NCBI GenBank assembly: GCA_002633005.1
Contig: NMRA01000578.1
Span: 197,952 to 261,951, forward strand
Source of the DNA: Phoronis australis
Lineage: Eukaryota; Phoronida; Phoronidae
Reading direction: 5' to 3'
DNA length: 64,000 nt
Positions 23,966 through 37,200 of this stretch are shown piece after piece. Each line of letters starts with the position of its first letter. Position 1 is the stretch's first letter. A program made the position numbers and the translations under genes. The notes below the pieces were generated by a model. That model was not told the DNA's origin. It worked only from the letters and a program-made list of their open reading frames with translations, and did no database searches.

Positions 23966-24220
23966 ATGACTGGAGTCGGCGACCCATATCACAGACATAG
24001 TGACGTGCGTGACGGAGACAGTAGTGACGAGGAATTTTTTCACGAACAGTCAGTGGGTGGATGTTCGTTTGAGCCCGAGTATAGTGAGACAGAATACGCA
24101 CTGACAGCTGCTGAGAGGGATGAGGTAGTGACTGAGGAGGGATGTCATGGTCCAAATGCACGATGTGCACTGTTATGCCGACTTCAATGGAATGCCTACG
24201 CTATTCCCACTGGATGGTGA
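23966..24220 (+). pseudogene. Transposon gene with P2X7-tail-like motif, U1 (frameshifted)
   Basis: ATG at 23966 opens an acidic N-terminus (MTGVGDPYHRHSDV...). After about 60 codons a short deletion relative to U3 shifts the frame. The P2X7-tail-like stretch WSKCTMCTVMPTSMEC is encoded, but in another frame, near 24149-24196. Best read as a broken copy of 50313-51017. Confidence 0.5.
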
Positions 24221-24358
24221 CCTGAGCACCCAAACCGCTTACATACCACCATAACACACGTGGCACCTTCTAAATAGCTCCAATACTTTAGTCAAGTCCA
24301 CAATGAACTTATCAAAGTTTTTCTCACTAGACAACGAACTGTCCTCCTCACTGGGTGT

Positions 24359-24712
24359 CTAACTGGGCCTGTTTTCATTCCCACTACACAGCATCGTTGC
24401 AAGGTTGCTTACAGGCTCTGTGCTGGAGACAACACCAGCACAGAGCAAATCACTGCTAGTTCCCGGAATTGCACGCTCTGGAGTACATTCAGAGGCACGG
24501 GGGACAGTAGATGAAAGGTCTTTAGTCACTGTAGAGACCACAGCACGCGAGGCTTCTCGCTTCAAAAACGTACTTCTCGGGGGTGGCGACGAAATCAACA
24601 GCCTTGTTTTGCGGGAACCTTCATCAATTCTGCGTACACATCTCTTTCGTAATCCCACGAAAAAAATGCTTGCCACATACTCGGTAACTCTCCACTGCTT
24701 TGTACGTTGCAT
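24359..24712 (-). pseudogene. Convergent transposon gene, U1 (truncated)
   Basis: Starts MQRTKQWRVTEYV and is open for 117 codons to a TAG that is absent from the U3 copy (50570-51103). The U3 frame continues to a LELFRRCHVC motif; here that part lies beyond the stop. Ser/Thr/Arg-rich. Confidence 0.5.
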
Positions 24713-26179
24713 GGACGGGTAACGCTGCGTTTTTCACACGAACGAGTCAAGTACAGCGGAGTGTGTCATCTTTCTGAAAGCGATGCAATTGCATACCTAG
24801 TTAATGAGGCTACTCCTGTACGCAGTAATCATGCGGCATGTTGACCGACTAGTAAACAAATGCTAACGACGACTGAACCTACCACAACCGAGGTAAACAA
24901 TGACTGACTCAGCAAGTCACACAGTCAGACTATATGAAAACAAAATGGCGAGAAATTTTTAACCACCCTAAACGTCACTTCCCATGTAAGGCACGACTAT
25001 TTAATAAATTACGGGAAGCCGTTGTTAACTGAAAAACATGTCTGGGATAACCAACGAACCGTATTTTTACTAAACATGACATGAAAAGGGTTACTTTCTC
25101 CTTTAAGTTATTCCACACGTACTCCTGAAGGTTCCTGCATTTAAAAAGTGGAGATGTAATCAGTTAAAGGATAGTTATGGTTTAAAACTCACTCACTATA
25201 TAATTTAAAGTATTTCATATCGTGTGTAAGAATATTTAACACAAACAAAAGCTACAATCTACATTTGAAATAAATTACAACAACGATGCTATGTAACAGA
25301 GAGTGACAAGAGTCATGGGTGGAAACTATTCCATGGCTGGGAAACTAAATTCCATCTTCGATCCCCTAAACCCTACACCTAGACAATCATACACCAAACC
25401 AACGGTGTCAATCACAGACGTGTATCCCATAACAATTACTGCTAACATGGCACCGAAAATTCTCCGATATCCGGTGACCAAACTCGATACCAGGGGAGTA
25501 GATTCCTCATTAGCATTACAACAAAACTGACGGTTTTCAACCCAAGACTACGACTCGCATGCGACTACTAGGCACCAGCAGACAACGCACTCAGAATGCA
25601 AAACAATCCAGATTCCAAACATTGGAAAGAAAATGAGTGTCAATCAGACCTTTCTTTACTGACCTGAAATGTCTGAGGCGCACCTGAATTTCCATCCAAA
25701 GCTTGTCATGCCGCCAAGAAGTGGTAGATTGTAAGTCGTATTCAGTTTTCAAGCTACGACTTTTTGAAATAGTGGTTTTGTTGACAAACCAAAAAATGTT
25801 CCAGCAAATATAATGGTTGATATCTCGTCCCCATGCTCATCTTAGCCGTGTGGTAGTACATGTTTTAGCTTTTGAAAAACTTTTCTTGGATCACTCAGTA
25901 GGCACATCTAACTAATTGTTCTCTAACATGCCAACAGAGTAAATGAAAAACGAAAAATTAAAGCAACGGAAATTGACTCGATTTTTTTTCTAATTTTTCG
26001 ATTTTGTTTTGAACGCAAAATTGATTTGATCCTTTCGTCTACATACCTTGTGGACTGAGTGCTGGTGGACTAATCGTAAGAACAAGATCGATTTCCGGTG
26101 GAGTCGCCTCTGTGTTCAGATTGCTCGTGGACCGGACTTCATGAGAATCGACTTGCTATAATGTCAAAGTTAGAGCCAC

Positions 26180-26591
26180 ATAGAAGAAGGTAAAACCCAC
26201 AACGAAATTTCCACAAAGTTGATACAAGATTGCGGTGTTGATAGAGGAACATCAACAAGCAACATAAAGAAATTTTGCGCCCGATATGGAGTATCCAGGA
26301 AACTCGGAGGCGACGTTTTCATTGACGAGACTCAGAAGGCAATGAAGCAGGTAACGATATTTTTCATTGTTAAGGTTGGGTTGAGTAAATGAAGAAGGTA
26401 ATTAATTAAATTTAGTTAGGCGTCTTTCCATGTTTTCAGTTTTCGTTATTTGTATTGGATACAGGTTGGTCCCTCGTATGGAAGAAAAATGATGATGGGG
26501 TATTTTGGGCCAAAGGGATGTCGCTTAGAAAACCGCGAGTGGGCAATGTTCTGCACCTAGTAAATGTCCGTACCACCACATGAAGCAGACG
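26180..26591 (+). pseudogene. Integrase (rve)-type gene, two decayed exons
   Basis: Exon A ends at 26350 with AAGCAG/GTAACG and encodes EEGKTHNEIS, CGVDRGTSTSNIKKFCARYG and DETQKAMKQ: a helix-turn-helix start typical of animal rve integrase-like genes. Exon B, 26465-26591 after GGATACAG, starts VGPSYGRKMMMGYFGPKG, matching the family motif VGPxYGRRMMTGYL. A frameshift follows; RVGNVL and YHHMKQT/GTAATT are in other frames, matching the family's RVG-L-R-V-NP-YHHMRQT run. No DDE catalytic domain was found downstream. Confidence 0.6.
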
Positions 26592-27600
26592 GTAATTGAT
26601 GTTGATTTCTTATAATTTAAAACTAGATACTACCTTTTCCTCTCGTTTCAAAATTAAATCAAACACATATGCTGAACCAAAAATACATAGAACCCTGAAA
26701 TGCGCAAGATGGAAAACATAGAACCCGGGACACATGGGGATGACCCGCAGAAATGAAACGATTTTCTCGTGTTGGCTGCGAATTCAGTTGAAAAAATTCT
26801 AGTTGACTGTTCAACGTTCGTGATTGGCATACTGAATGTGATTAAAATGTCAGTTTAGTTATACTATCAAAACGGAACCATGGAGTAGAAAGCAGAGCAG
26901 TGGGGGTAGGGGAAGCACCCCCCAAACCAAACTTGGAGGGCCTAATGAACATTTCGAACAAAAACATATAGACGCCACTGATGAGGAATTGGGGTGGGGG
27001 TGGTGTGTGTATCGACATGGTTATCCTACTAGGTTTTGATCATCAATTTCTTCCAGAACTACAATCATTGACACTGGTACGTGGGAATGGCACGGTGAAC
27101 GGATGCGCTGAGAAACAAATTACTTTAATGTAAATGCAAGATATTACACACTTATTGTCTGAGGACAGTAAGTTGGCGTTAGACCCCAAAAACGTGATTA
27201 TATCCGACACGGGGCCAACAAATTAGTCCCACTAATGCCGAGAGGATTCTAACTTTGAATAGGTAAGAAGAGACCGAAGAGAGATTAAAGCCATGATCTC
27301 TGTTGAGGTTTGGCTGATTAGCATCTTTTAAAATAGCACAACAGTGTCATTTTAGTAACAACAACAACATGAAGAATGTGCAACTTTCACCAACTTCGCA
27401 ACCACTTGAAACATATAACGGAAAACGGTGGCTAAGTTTTGTTTTCACTTTTAGTAACATTCTTCAAATCCTTTATGAAAATACGTTAAAAATATTAATC
27501 AGAGGGCGTAATTCAAGGTATAGCTCTGGAGAAACCTCTCTCAGACCCAGTATTCACCACGACAGTAAGTTGCCATGGCAACAAAAATTAACTAATACAT
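26592..27600. other. No supported gene
   Basis: Would hold later integrase exons if the gene were whole; none was recognised. Otherwise unassigned. Confidence 0.4.
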
Positions 27601-28493
27601 CATTTTGTACTTGAGAGTAACTTCTTATCGGCCACCATGATCTACAATTAGTCAAGTCCATTTCTCCTTCTCGCGACTACATAGAAAACTCATGATTTTG
27701 CGCAACACAGAAAAAATCTTTTCCATCTGACGACTCCCCACATAGGTATTTTTTAGCCTGAACGGTCTGTTCTAGAATTCTCTTGTTCGTATACTTTATG
27801 CAAAATGCTATTCATTGCCTATTAAACTATTCACCAAAAGTAAATGTACCATCTGTTTCTGCTCGTTTTCCAGGAAATTGAGAAACTGAATATGATTTAT
27901 GTATGTTTGATGCACTTTAAGGCAGAATTCGACATGAATTATATGGGAAATGGTGCCTTCTTGCGTTTGAACCGATCGGACGACAATGGTTATTAAAGTT
28001 GGCGGTCTTTGTACCAAGTGCTTCAAACAGACTTTTAAGTGAATGTCGCTGTCTCTTTTGTTATACATGAAGAGAAAAATATAATGTGGCACTGATATAA
28101 CCCACCTGCTTTTGTGTTTCTTTATGTCCAAGTGTTTGAGCAGTAGTAAATTTATTTCAAAAATTCATATACATTTCAACTGAATTACAACACCCAATAT
28201 CAGATTTCGTCAATCGTATTTGTTTTTCCAGGTAATTATGTCAGCCTGAGTTGATAAAAATTGGGAGCTTATCTCTCAAAGTTGAAACTTTTCTTTATTT
28301 TCCAAATATGCTCTGACGTCACTTCCTTATTATATAGTACTACTATCCATGTTGGTTTCTTCGGGGTTTAATCCTCGTCCCTTTTATGTCGTGAAATACG
28401 GGTGCTATCTGAAATGTAACAGACACACTTTTATTTTCCTTTGAAAATAGGGCACAACTGATCGAAAACTACTGAATTTCTTGAATTTCTTGA

Positions 28494-28562
28494 AACATAC
28501 ATATATATGTACATACATACATACATATATATACATACATACATACATACATTCATTCATTC
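28494..28562. repeat. CATA microsatellite, U2
   Basis: Interrupted TACA/CATA run at the position equivalent to 14972 in U1. Confidence 0.8.
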
Positions 28563-30345
28563 ATATATTAAGCCTGTAAAGGCACAGCTTTCACATAAGC
28601 AACACAGACCTGTGTACCATGAAGTTAAATAATGAAGAGTAAAGCAACACAGAATATCAACAAATCTATTCATAGGGAAATACAGTCATGTCCTGATCCA
28701 TTTACTTGCATTTGATTCATGCTTTGATACACAACGACGATTATTAACCTAATCGCCTAGCCCTGAAATTTGAGAAAAAATTGAAATTATTTACAAAATT
28801 TGTTATTTGTAAAGTGGTATGCGTGACTAACGTATTGGACGAAATAATGGCACACTGTAGGGAATGACTGATAACATCGAATCACAGGGCATTTTTCTCG
28901 GATAATGAAGAAATAGTTTTGCTAAGTAACGATTTGTTTCTCAGGGAAGGCAATACCCGTGCAATAACAGGTGTCAGGACAGGTTACGATGTGAGGTGAA
29001 ATCTCTGAAGCAGACTTTAGTATCCTTTTAAAACTGGATTTCATCTTTATTTAGTAGCAACAAACGAAAAAACAATCAAGCCACTTAGGCTGACAAAACT
29101 GGTCTCATAGTAGTCCTTATTGTAATATGACTCAATTACCTTTTTTCCAACAAGAGCATCAGACCAACAGCGACTCAAGAAAACTACAGAGTTTATTGGG
29201 GTAGGCTAACCATCAAACTGCTAATTGGAAGAAAAGTTATTACGTCACATCCATACCAATTCATCGAAATTGGAGACAAGGAATATGGCGGCCGGCGGCG
29301 TATTCCCATGCATGAAAAAATTTGTTCAAACGGGCAAAATTCAACAAAACCAACTTCAATCTGAAGCTCATGTCAAAGGATCTATGAACTGTTTACTTTC
29401 CAGTTGACGTAATGTAATATCCCATAGAGAAGTGGTAAGGGATACAACCAAGACGGTGTAATCTCATAGACAACCAGAGTAAGGTGACGTCACTCATTAC
29501 GTCCCTTTTTGAAAATGACGCAGGTATGCACGCTTATTCTGGAATAATGCAAGATCGGATGAGCATGGAAATGTCTTAAGTCCAAAACGTTAAAGAAAAT
29601 CATTGGCAGTTAAACAGCGGTGAAATGGACTTGTTAATACGAAATGTTACTGATCAAATAAATATCATAACATCTATTCAATTTACTGTGCACACGTATG
29701 CATGTAAATGAATAATGCTACCTTTAACGCCCTACCAGTTGAGAGATTGTTGAAAAAGAGCCAAACATCTACAACAAAACTACAACCCAATTGACTGACT
29801 CTCAGTGAAAGTAAAAAGCGTGCAGAATATTTTTGAACCTTGTATCAATCTGTGGAATTTAATTTTGAGCTTTATACCAATCTGCCATTCTTTGTATCAC
29901 GTGACAATGTGTTTTGGTAAAGTTAAGGAAAAATGAAGGAAGGTACGTATGTAGAACAACAACATTGAAAATTTTCCTTTGCTTTATATGTTAGTAATGA
30001 ATTTTCAAATCGCTGTCATAGTTTTCTACATTATTCTTGCGTTTCTTTTTTATGCAACTTGAGATTTTTACGAGAACATCATTACACAAAAATGAAAAAT
30101 TTTGAAAACAATTTTCAGTGGAGTTTTTGGAAAACAGTGCAGAAACCACTGCGCGCACTTGAAAGATTCAAAATAATCAGATTAGCACTTTCTGTGATGA
30201 GATGTTATTAAATAAGCTACATTTTGATATTTTTAGAAAAGTGGTCTAACCGCAATTCTGTATCAACCAACAATCGCGCACGTCGATGATAACTGTCAGC
30301 ATGACTGCGTTTCTTTTTGTATTTCCAAAATAACTTACCAATAGC

Positions 30346-33300
30346 TTAAATGTCACGTCGTCCTTTTCCAAGTCGATATCGCCAGCAAGGATAAAGTCTT
30401 TTCAGTGGGCACTTCTTGCAGATTTTAAGAATAAATCTCAGAAATCCTGTAAGTATAATGTAGGACAAACAGAGATTATCAATATTTCACCTTGTTCATG
30501 TAGTAGGAACAAAATCTTTTGCTCAGTATGCTGTATGGACATAAATACTACAGCATTACAGGGGCGTGATTTCGCTTTTCTCGCAAGAAATTTGCTCTGC
30601 GGAACACTTCGTACACTCGAAGTGATTTCGCAAACGAGAGTGGTTGGTGAAAATGTAAAAAGGAGTTTCATGAACACTGAAAAATTCTTTGCTTTCATGT
30701 GAATGGTAGTGAACTGTTTGAGCATAATAAAATCATCAACACTTTTCTATCAGATAAGTAAGAATCATTAGCCTTCTTACGTGCCATAGGTGGTTGACAC
30801 TGCGTGACCTGTAGTTAATTAAGTCCAAAACGAACCCTGTCCTGGCCGAGGTTGGAACCAGGACTCTCTGCTAGCAACGCAGTGAGTCCCGAGTCAGATC
30901 CCCGGTCGGGAGAGTGAGACTTAACTGTAGTGTGACCAACATATAGCATGTAAGAAGACTAATAAATATTTGGTACAGTTTAACAACGCGCTGATCTTAT
31001 TTCTTCTTGGTCCACTTTCCGCACCTTTTAGAGAATTGACAGCTGTTACACTAACGGCCCACCGACCAATCTTGTCGTTTATTCATTCTGGCCATTTTTG
31101 GTTTTTATTTTTAATATTTTTGGTTGAGGTTGCTTTTGTAATCTGATCCTTCTATTTCTTTGGTTAACCTGTGGTTGTTTATTTTTCCAAGAAAAGTTGT
31201 AAGCGACTTTCAGTCGTTAATACTTACTCTTAGTATTTCCTTTCTATTTCATCGTTTGAACACGTGTCAGTATCTCGGTACACAGAATGCTGAATAGCGA
31301 GTAGTGATACCAGTTACAAGTTATTGCGATCTGTATTAAATTCGTTTATATATCGAAAAATGTGTTTCGAGCGATAATCTAAACTTAACCCACAACCTTT
31401 GAAACATCAAAATCATTGCAAGTATTTCTATATCTCACTAACATAGAAGTGATAACCATGGCTACTGGTCGCAGAACACTTACCAGGAAAATGGAACGCT
31501 TACCACAGTAGGGAGCCCTAGCCATCGTCCCCTAAACACTTACCTGGTTCTGTAAGATCTCATAGGACGCACAGCGAACCCTGGTGTATGGTAAATGTGT
31601 ATTCGTGTAGTTGAAGTGCGGCTTCTATGGTAAGGGTTCTTTGCGCTTGGTAAGAGTTCTTTCGTTGGCTGGTAAGTTTTTTGTAAAGAGTGGTAAGAGT
31701 TTCCCTTCATGTTCGTGTTATATGCTGTGCGGCACGAGGTCATTAAGGGTTTGACTACCCTTCCTGTGGCAAATCAAGGTTGTGACACATCAAGAAGAGA
31801 AATAAATTCTCCGCCGTGGAATCACTACTCACCTGGAATACGACGTCTAGTTGTCGGATGACACAGTAGCACTATAGGTTTAGTGCATTTGGCGCAATAC
31901 TTCTTCCGTTTGGCAGGGTCTGCAAATTAAAATAATTCGACAATATTTGATCACGTTTTGACCCTTTTGACAATATAACCACTAATTAACACTCGTTCAT
32001 TGTAGTTACCCGTCAAATGATCTTCAAAAACTTTAACAGTTGTATAGACTATAATAAAAAGCACCTTGAAGATCAGACGGTGTGTATCTCCAGTAGATGA
32101 GTCTTATACGTTGGTGAAGATTGACTACATACTACATTTATTAAAATACTATGTTTTTAGAATCCCGTATAAAAAAGAAAACAAGGCACTCTATTGGTTT
32201 TCCACGTAGAATAAGTTTACAGTACAGAGGTTAAAAATTGCTTAAATTTGAATGGTTTTTAGATATTAATAGAAAACAGTTTTACAACAGAAATGTACAT
32301 TCTGAAAAACACTTATACTACACCAGCTGATCTCTGAATACCAAAGGGACTATTTCTTCGCTGATTAAACGTAGTATCTCAGTCATATGAATTGTTCATT
32401 TTAGATAAATAATTAAAGCAACAAATTTCAGGGCAACTTGTGCATGGCGTGTTTATGAATACATGTACTCCATGTTGTTAACTTTCAATATTTGAAGAAT
32501 CATAAATGGTTGTTTGGTAAGAATTGTGACATAGGGACAAAAATGTTAGTCACATGGGGCACATGTTTGAAGATGACATATAAATTGTGACCTCAGTTTT
32601 AACATGGCGAATATTAGAGAAAACTGCGCTGAACTGTGTCTTTTACACAGGCTTACATCACACGAAACTAAAAAAGTATCAAAATTTGATAACTGATGGA
32701 CAAATTTTAATTGAGCTAATTAATTACAGAAGAGTAACGTCCTTCATTTTGTCATTCTTTTTACCCATGTTTCTCCATAAGCCACCCCAAAACCGTTTGT
32801 CAACTGACGAACAGTCCTGACACTCTTTTTCCTCTCTTTCAAATCCGTCTAGTGTCTCTAGCTTGTCCAGAAGTTCTGCAAAGAAAACACTAGTTATAGC
32901 TTTGGTGTCTCGGACGAAAAACTCTAAACTTATGCGCTTTTTAGTGTCTGAAAAGACGGATATATTGGTTTATGGTACGGTGAGTCGACATTCCCAATTT
33001 TTGTCGATTTTATCAGGAAAGGTTTTCCTCTAACTCCACATTGCCAAAACTAATAAATGAAAGATGTACTGATCTAGATATTTTACTTCCCTTTCCAAAA
33101 TAAAATGTGGCGATCGAACTTGCTCCTGAATTGACTTCAGGAAGTATATGTTTTTTCAACAGTGTTAGCTCGTCGAAGGAACTGCTGTCTTTCCTCACCT
33201 CAAGCATAAGATAAAGAGCTCCATTGTCACAAAAATACCTAGTGTGGCCATAAAATATTAGCGTGGGACCTCCTGGCTAACTTCAAAGTTTGCATGTTTC

Positions 33301-33616
33301 TTCTGACAGATACAAAATCAAAATAAACTAATATTCTTCATTAAATTACACACATCCAATTTAGTAGTTACACCTTGAACTGTGACGTTTTCCTATTGCG
33401 TTGATTTGTAAACAAAATGTCAGACAATCCGAACACGAGGTCAGTTGCAAAATAACAATGCTAACGTTACCCTTAAATGTTGTTTACAAACTGAATAGCT
33501 AAATTTGACTCTTACAGACAAGAGAATAACGACTTACCCTCCTCAGAATTTTCGTCAACAGTTCGGACATATCCATAGACAGATAAGCCAACAAGAATCA
33601 CCAATACTGCTTTCAT
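30346..33616 (-). pseudogene. Secreted CxxC-x7-C family gene, U2 copy (broken)
   Basis: Exon 1 (33538-33616) is intact with a signal peptide core. Exon 2 (about 33087-33218) is in frame (SSFDELTLLKKHILPEV) but has lost its first third. Intron 2 and the start of exon 3 are deleted, so exon 3 runs on from about 33020. Exon 3 carries an in-frame TAA at 32970-32972. Exon 4 (31833-31919) is two codons short but open and keeps C-x-x-C and LCHP. Exon 5 (30346-30446) is open to its TAA at 30346-30348. The stop in exon 3 would remove both cysteine exons. Confidence 0.65.
30840..30911. other. tRNA-like hairpin, U2
   Basis: Diverged counterpart of 17469-17540. Several paired positions and both GGTTCGA cores are mutated, as expected for a sequence not under tRNA selection here. 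Confidence 0.35.
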
Positions 33617-34538
33617 CGTGCGGTCCCAGAACTACAGTCTGTAATATCGTACAATATTACTGTGTAGTATTTCTCACCATGGGTTCGGAGAGAGCACTAG
33701 AACTGGGAATTGGTTCAGTGTCCCAAACTCATCAAAAAACATAATTCGTCTTCCGTTAGCAACAAATGCTTTAGAGTGGACCACGATGGTGTATGATCGT
33801 AGTGTTTACAAGTTACAACCCCCTGATTGTCTGGAATTAACAGCTTGGTTGACATGTCGCAACTATCCTATAAATCAGCGGTAGTACACATAGGACATAG
33901 TCCATTCGATTCTAGGAAGCCAAGAAAATCACTTCCGTGGCTACTTTTTGGGGACAAGATAATTTTGGTATTTATAAGGTCATTAAGTACTATACTTTAA
34001 GAATTTAAAAAGTTCCCATGGTTTGACTTGCACGTTTTCGAGAAATTTGACCTAAAAATATGATTTTTTAATAATTTGGCACAGAAAACTAATCTTCGAA
34101 AACCAACAACACTAGACAAAAACTGAATGATTGGGTTTTATTCATTTGAAGTTACCGGACAAGAAAAGTGATAAATATTATGGCATTAGGTGAAAATTGC
34201 TCAAAAAGAGAAGCAGCTCCTCCTGTAGGCTAGAAAACATGCTAGTATTTTCTGAAATCCTACCAAAAGAATAACACTGTTAACCATTTGGAACTTGATA
34301 AAGATTTGATATCACAAACTACATATGAACAACATACAATTCCAACCCTTCTACAATGAATTCATTCTCATCACTTCAATTAATTGTCACAATTATCATT
34401 ATCCACATTGCAATTCATTGTCAACTGTCACAGAGAATTATACACCATACAGTTCTGACAGTCACCAGCATGAAAAAAAATGTTGTCAACATTATCTGTC
34501 AGGTTACAAATTTAAAGTTCTTTAACAACATACACTTA

Positions 34539-34787
34539 TTATGTTACTTCATCCACTCCATCATCATTTATATCGTCATTATTGTCACCCAAAGTTGTTT
34601 CTTGAGACACCGTGTTCACACAGTCTGGACAGTCACACAACTTAGAACATGGCATACCAGACTTCAAACAAGAGTACATTTTTTTACTACAACCACTTCT
34701 TTTAAAATTCCCATTAACATTTTTCATGACATTTTCTGGGGCTAAAGGCAGAGTCATCCAGTGGAGCTTCAGACTATCCTGCTCCAA
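34539..34787 (-). pseudogene. Transposon protein C-terminus with CXC-like cysteine domain
   Basis: An 82-codon frame. Residues about 9-20 include HWMTLPLAPENV; then RSGCSKKMYSCLKSGMPC and SKLCDCPDCVNT, then an acidic tail and stop. This matches the Tesmin/TSO1-like CXC pattern found at the C-terminus of some animal transposon proteins (CxCKKSGCSxxRCSCxKxGLPCTxLCxCxxC). Two expected cysteines are replaced (GNF and MYS), so metal binding is probably lost. Upstream exons were not resolved; candidate minus-strand frames lie at 36588-36803 and 37404-37601. Confidence 0.5.
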
Positions 34788-35537
34788 AAGTCACTCTTTA
34801 CAAACTGAAGATGGTGCACTGACATGCTGTTGCAAGGCTCGTTTGTGAGTGGCACACTGTTAGTTTGGTCTTTTGGCATGTAACAGCAAACAATCATTAT
34901 TAGGACGCAGTGATGATTCCATCACAGATTTCAACCTGAATATGTAGTAGCGTGCTTTGTTAACTGTTGATGAGTAGCCGCACACTTGCATACAAACGGT
35001 TCAATGTCTTCCATGAGTTGACCAGGAAACACAAATGTTGAGCCTAATTTTAATGACAAAGTTTAAAAAATATCTGCAACCCTGCACCCTACCCGAAATA
35101 ACTTTTTCTGTCAACCTGAATAACGTTTCATCTTGTTACAGTAATTCTTTTAACTGAAACAGATAACCAAAATGCTCTTCACTTTAGCACACGTATGGCC
35201 AATAAGTGAAATTTCATTTTGTCTCAGGGCTCAGCAAAAATAAGCATTAAGAGAAATGAGTATCATTACTAGCATTGATTGCACTGTACATTTGACTTCA
35301 AACAATTTAAAACATAGAAAAATTTTTATCATCCTTAATACTGTAGTTCAGTCTTTGAAAATAGAGGAATGGTCATGTTGGCAAGAGTTTTTGTTTGAAA
35401 TTTAAAAGCGTCTTATTTACCATACACCTAAAATTTCTTTTGACGCTTCCTCTTTTAAAAAGCACATAATTGGAAGAGTAAACATTTTCTTATGCTAAAA
35501 ACTGCAATTTAAGAATTTCCAACCTGTGAGATACTGA

Positions 35538-35599
35538 AATCTGAGCAACATTTGAATTTTCAAGATTTTAATCTTGAAAATTCAAATGTTGCTCAGATT
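35538..35599. repeat. Perfect 30-bp palindrome with 2-nt centre
   Basis: Arms 35538-35567 and 35570-35599 are exact inverted copies (AATCTGAGCAACATTTGAAT... outward). The centre is TT. It lies inside the 4.1-kb transposon. Confidence 0.9.
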
Positions 35600-36939
35600 A
35601 TTAAAATAATTACAGAACACCGGTAATATTTCCATTTTTCATATTTCTTAAATTTCAAACACTGCTCATATTTTGAATAAAAGGGACTAAAAATAGGTTT
35701 AGAAGTTCATAAAAAGCGATGTTGATCACTCACATGTAGGTAAAAACTACTGCCAGTACCTTTGAGATTGGGACGGCTAGTACTGCAAATTTATCAAGCA
35801 AAATAATTTTTTTCTCTGACCTACACTAAAGATTGTTTACCATAAATGACAGTTTTTAAGTATAGGTAGGCCTATTTACAGGTGAATGTTTGGAACTGGG
35901 ATAGGTTTTCAACTTTTTCTTTTGTTTGTGAAGTTCCCCTGTGATGAAATTTGATTTGTGGCAAATGGTTTATTGTGGTGGCAAGACGGTACATTTCTTT
36001 GAACATTGTTAAATGTAACTGACAGTGACAATCTCCTTAATTTTCTAGTGGGTTCAACATAATTTCCTTCATCAGCTTGGTCTTTTTCTTTTTTTAAGAG
36101 CTCTTTCAATTTTTGTTACATCCGTTACATGCCTGTAACACTGCTTGTGATAGAAGCATGCGCGCACCTAGACAGCCAGCTAGCTGTATGAAGACTATAG
36201 TCAGAATACAGCTAGGTACCACTGTGTGATAATCTTCCATAGACTCCGGAATTGCACACAGCCAGGGTAGGTCTGCTCCGTCACCTCGCCATGAAACTTA
36301 TATCAACATGTAAAGCTGAGACCGGATGGGGTGCATGCAAAATCTGGTAATCAACCGACATTCACCTTGCCCGTTACAGCCGTTTAAGTGAAAAAAATCT
36401 AATAAACGTCATTTTCTTGCGTAATCCTCCGCCTTTTTTAACAAAGAAAAGTTATGTCGTTGTATTGAAAGCAGTACGCTCGTGACACGTCCACGCGCCG
36501 TTTCCTAAATTTTTGCGACATCTCTCGGGAGATGATGATAGCTTGGCAGCAGCAAACTTTCTTCTGCAATATTTGGTTTTTTCGGTATCAAAATTCTGAA
36601 AGCTTATAATGCAGTGAAACCAGTCCCGATAATTTGTTGTGAAGTGTACGCAACCTCCTGAAAGAAAAACAGTTGATTGAAGAATCGGCGAAAAAAGAAA
36701 CTGACCAATAGGTGACGCAATATTTCATGGCACCGAAAGCCGACGCAGAAGATCGCTCCATAACTTTAGCAGCAGAAAAACGGTAGAACGCCAATTTTTC
36801 CAAAACCAGAAAATAACTTTATCTACTCGAATAATTGTGTAGTTTTTGATGACACTAATTTTGTGTCATATTTTATTTGGTCATTTGTTTACCCACGTCG
36901 GCGCAAAACTGTATATTTAGTGTACACCTTTGTACCATT

Positions 36940-37200
36940 AAGGCTAGCGCGCACCCAGCCTAAAAATAGGGGGCTCGAGTTTTTGAGAATGTGGACATTA
37001 ATTAAGATTCACAGGGTACGTTCAGAGCTATGAATTGTGCATTCGCCGAATTTTGGTAGTTCTTGCCTTTTTAGTGGACTTTTGTCTCGTTTTATGCTTT
37101 TTTGGAATTTTCGTTTTGTCTGAGGCGGACCTTTTTACCCACTTTACCAAATGGGGGGCTCGTTCAAGCCCCTTGAGCCCCCCTGGGTGCGCTCTGTTTT
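36940..37200. mobile_element. Dispersed repeat with GCGCACCCAGCC ends
   Basis: Starts GCGCGCACCCAGCCTAAAAA and ends CCCCCTGGGTGCGC, an inverted pair. Related to 21661-21990. It overlaps a long minus-strand frame (37028-37381) that is therefore not a gene. Confidence 0.5.

Larger units (their letters stand above)
23656..25102. mobile_element. TTAA-flanked DNA transposon, U1 copy (Kolobok-like)
   Basis: Flanked by TTAA (23652-23655 and 25103-25106). Inverted repeats of about 150-170 bp start AGGAAATGGCAACC and AGGAGAAAGTAACC and share TTTTTAGTAAAAATACGGTT. Two convergent gene relics lie inside: plus 23966-24220 and minus 24359-24712. TTAA duplication fits Kolobok or piggyBac; the gene content favours Kolobok (inference). 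It sits at the same unit position as in U2 and U3, so it is older than the duplications. Confidence 0.7.
14101..25106 (-). repeat. Tandem unit U1
   Basis: First full unit. Order along the plus strand: a block starting AGTCAAGTCCATTTCTCC (about 14170), a CATA microsatellite (14972), gene exon 5 (16809), a tRNA-like hairpin (17469), exon 4 (18583), exon 3 (19668), exon 2, exon 1 (20560), a CCGTCC MITE (21114), a CA repeat (22410), a GAT/GAC repeat (22813), a block around AGGCCCATGGGCGTCTGTG (22922) and the TTAA transposon (23656-25102). The same order holds in U2, U3 and U4. The strand given is that of the gene. Confidence 0.85.

Noticed and set aside
25303-25530. Plus-strand frame MGGNYSMAGKLNSIFDPLNP..., similar frame in U4 at 51681
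   Set aside because: The U1 counterpart near 4200 has frame-breaking indels and no start; the block appears to be non-coding unit sequence.
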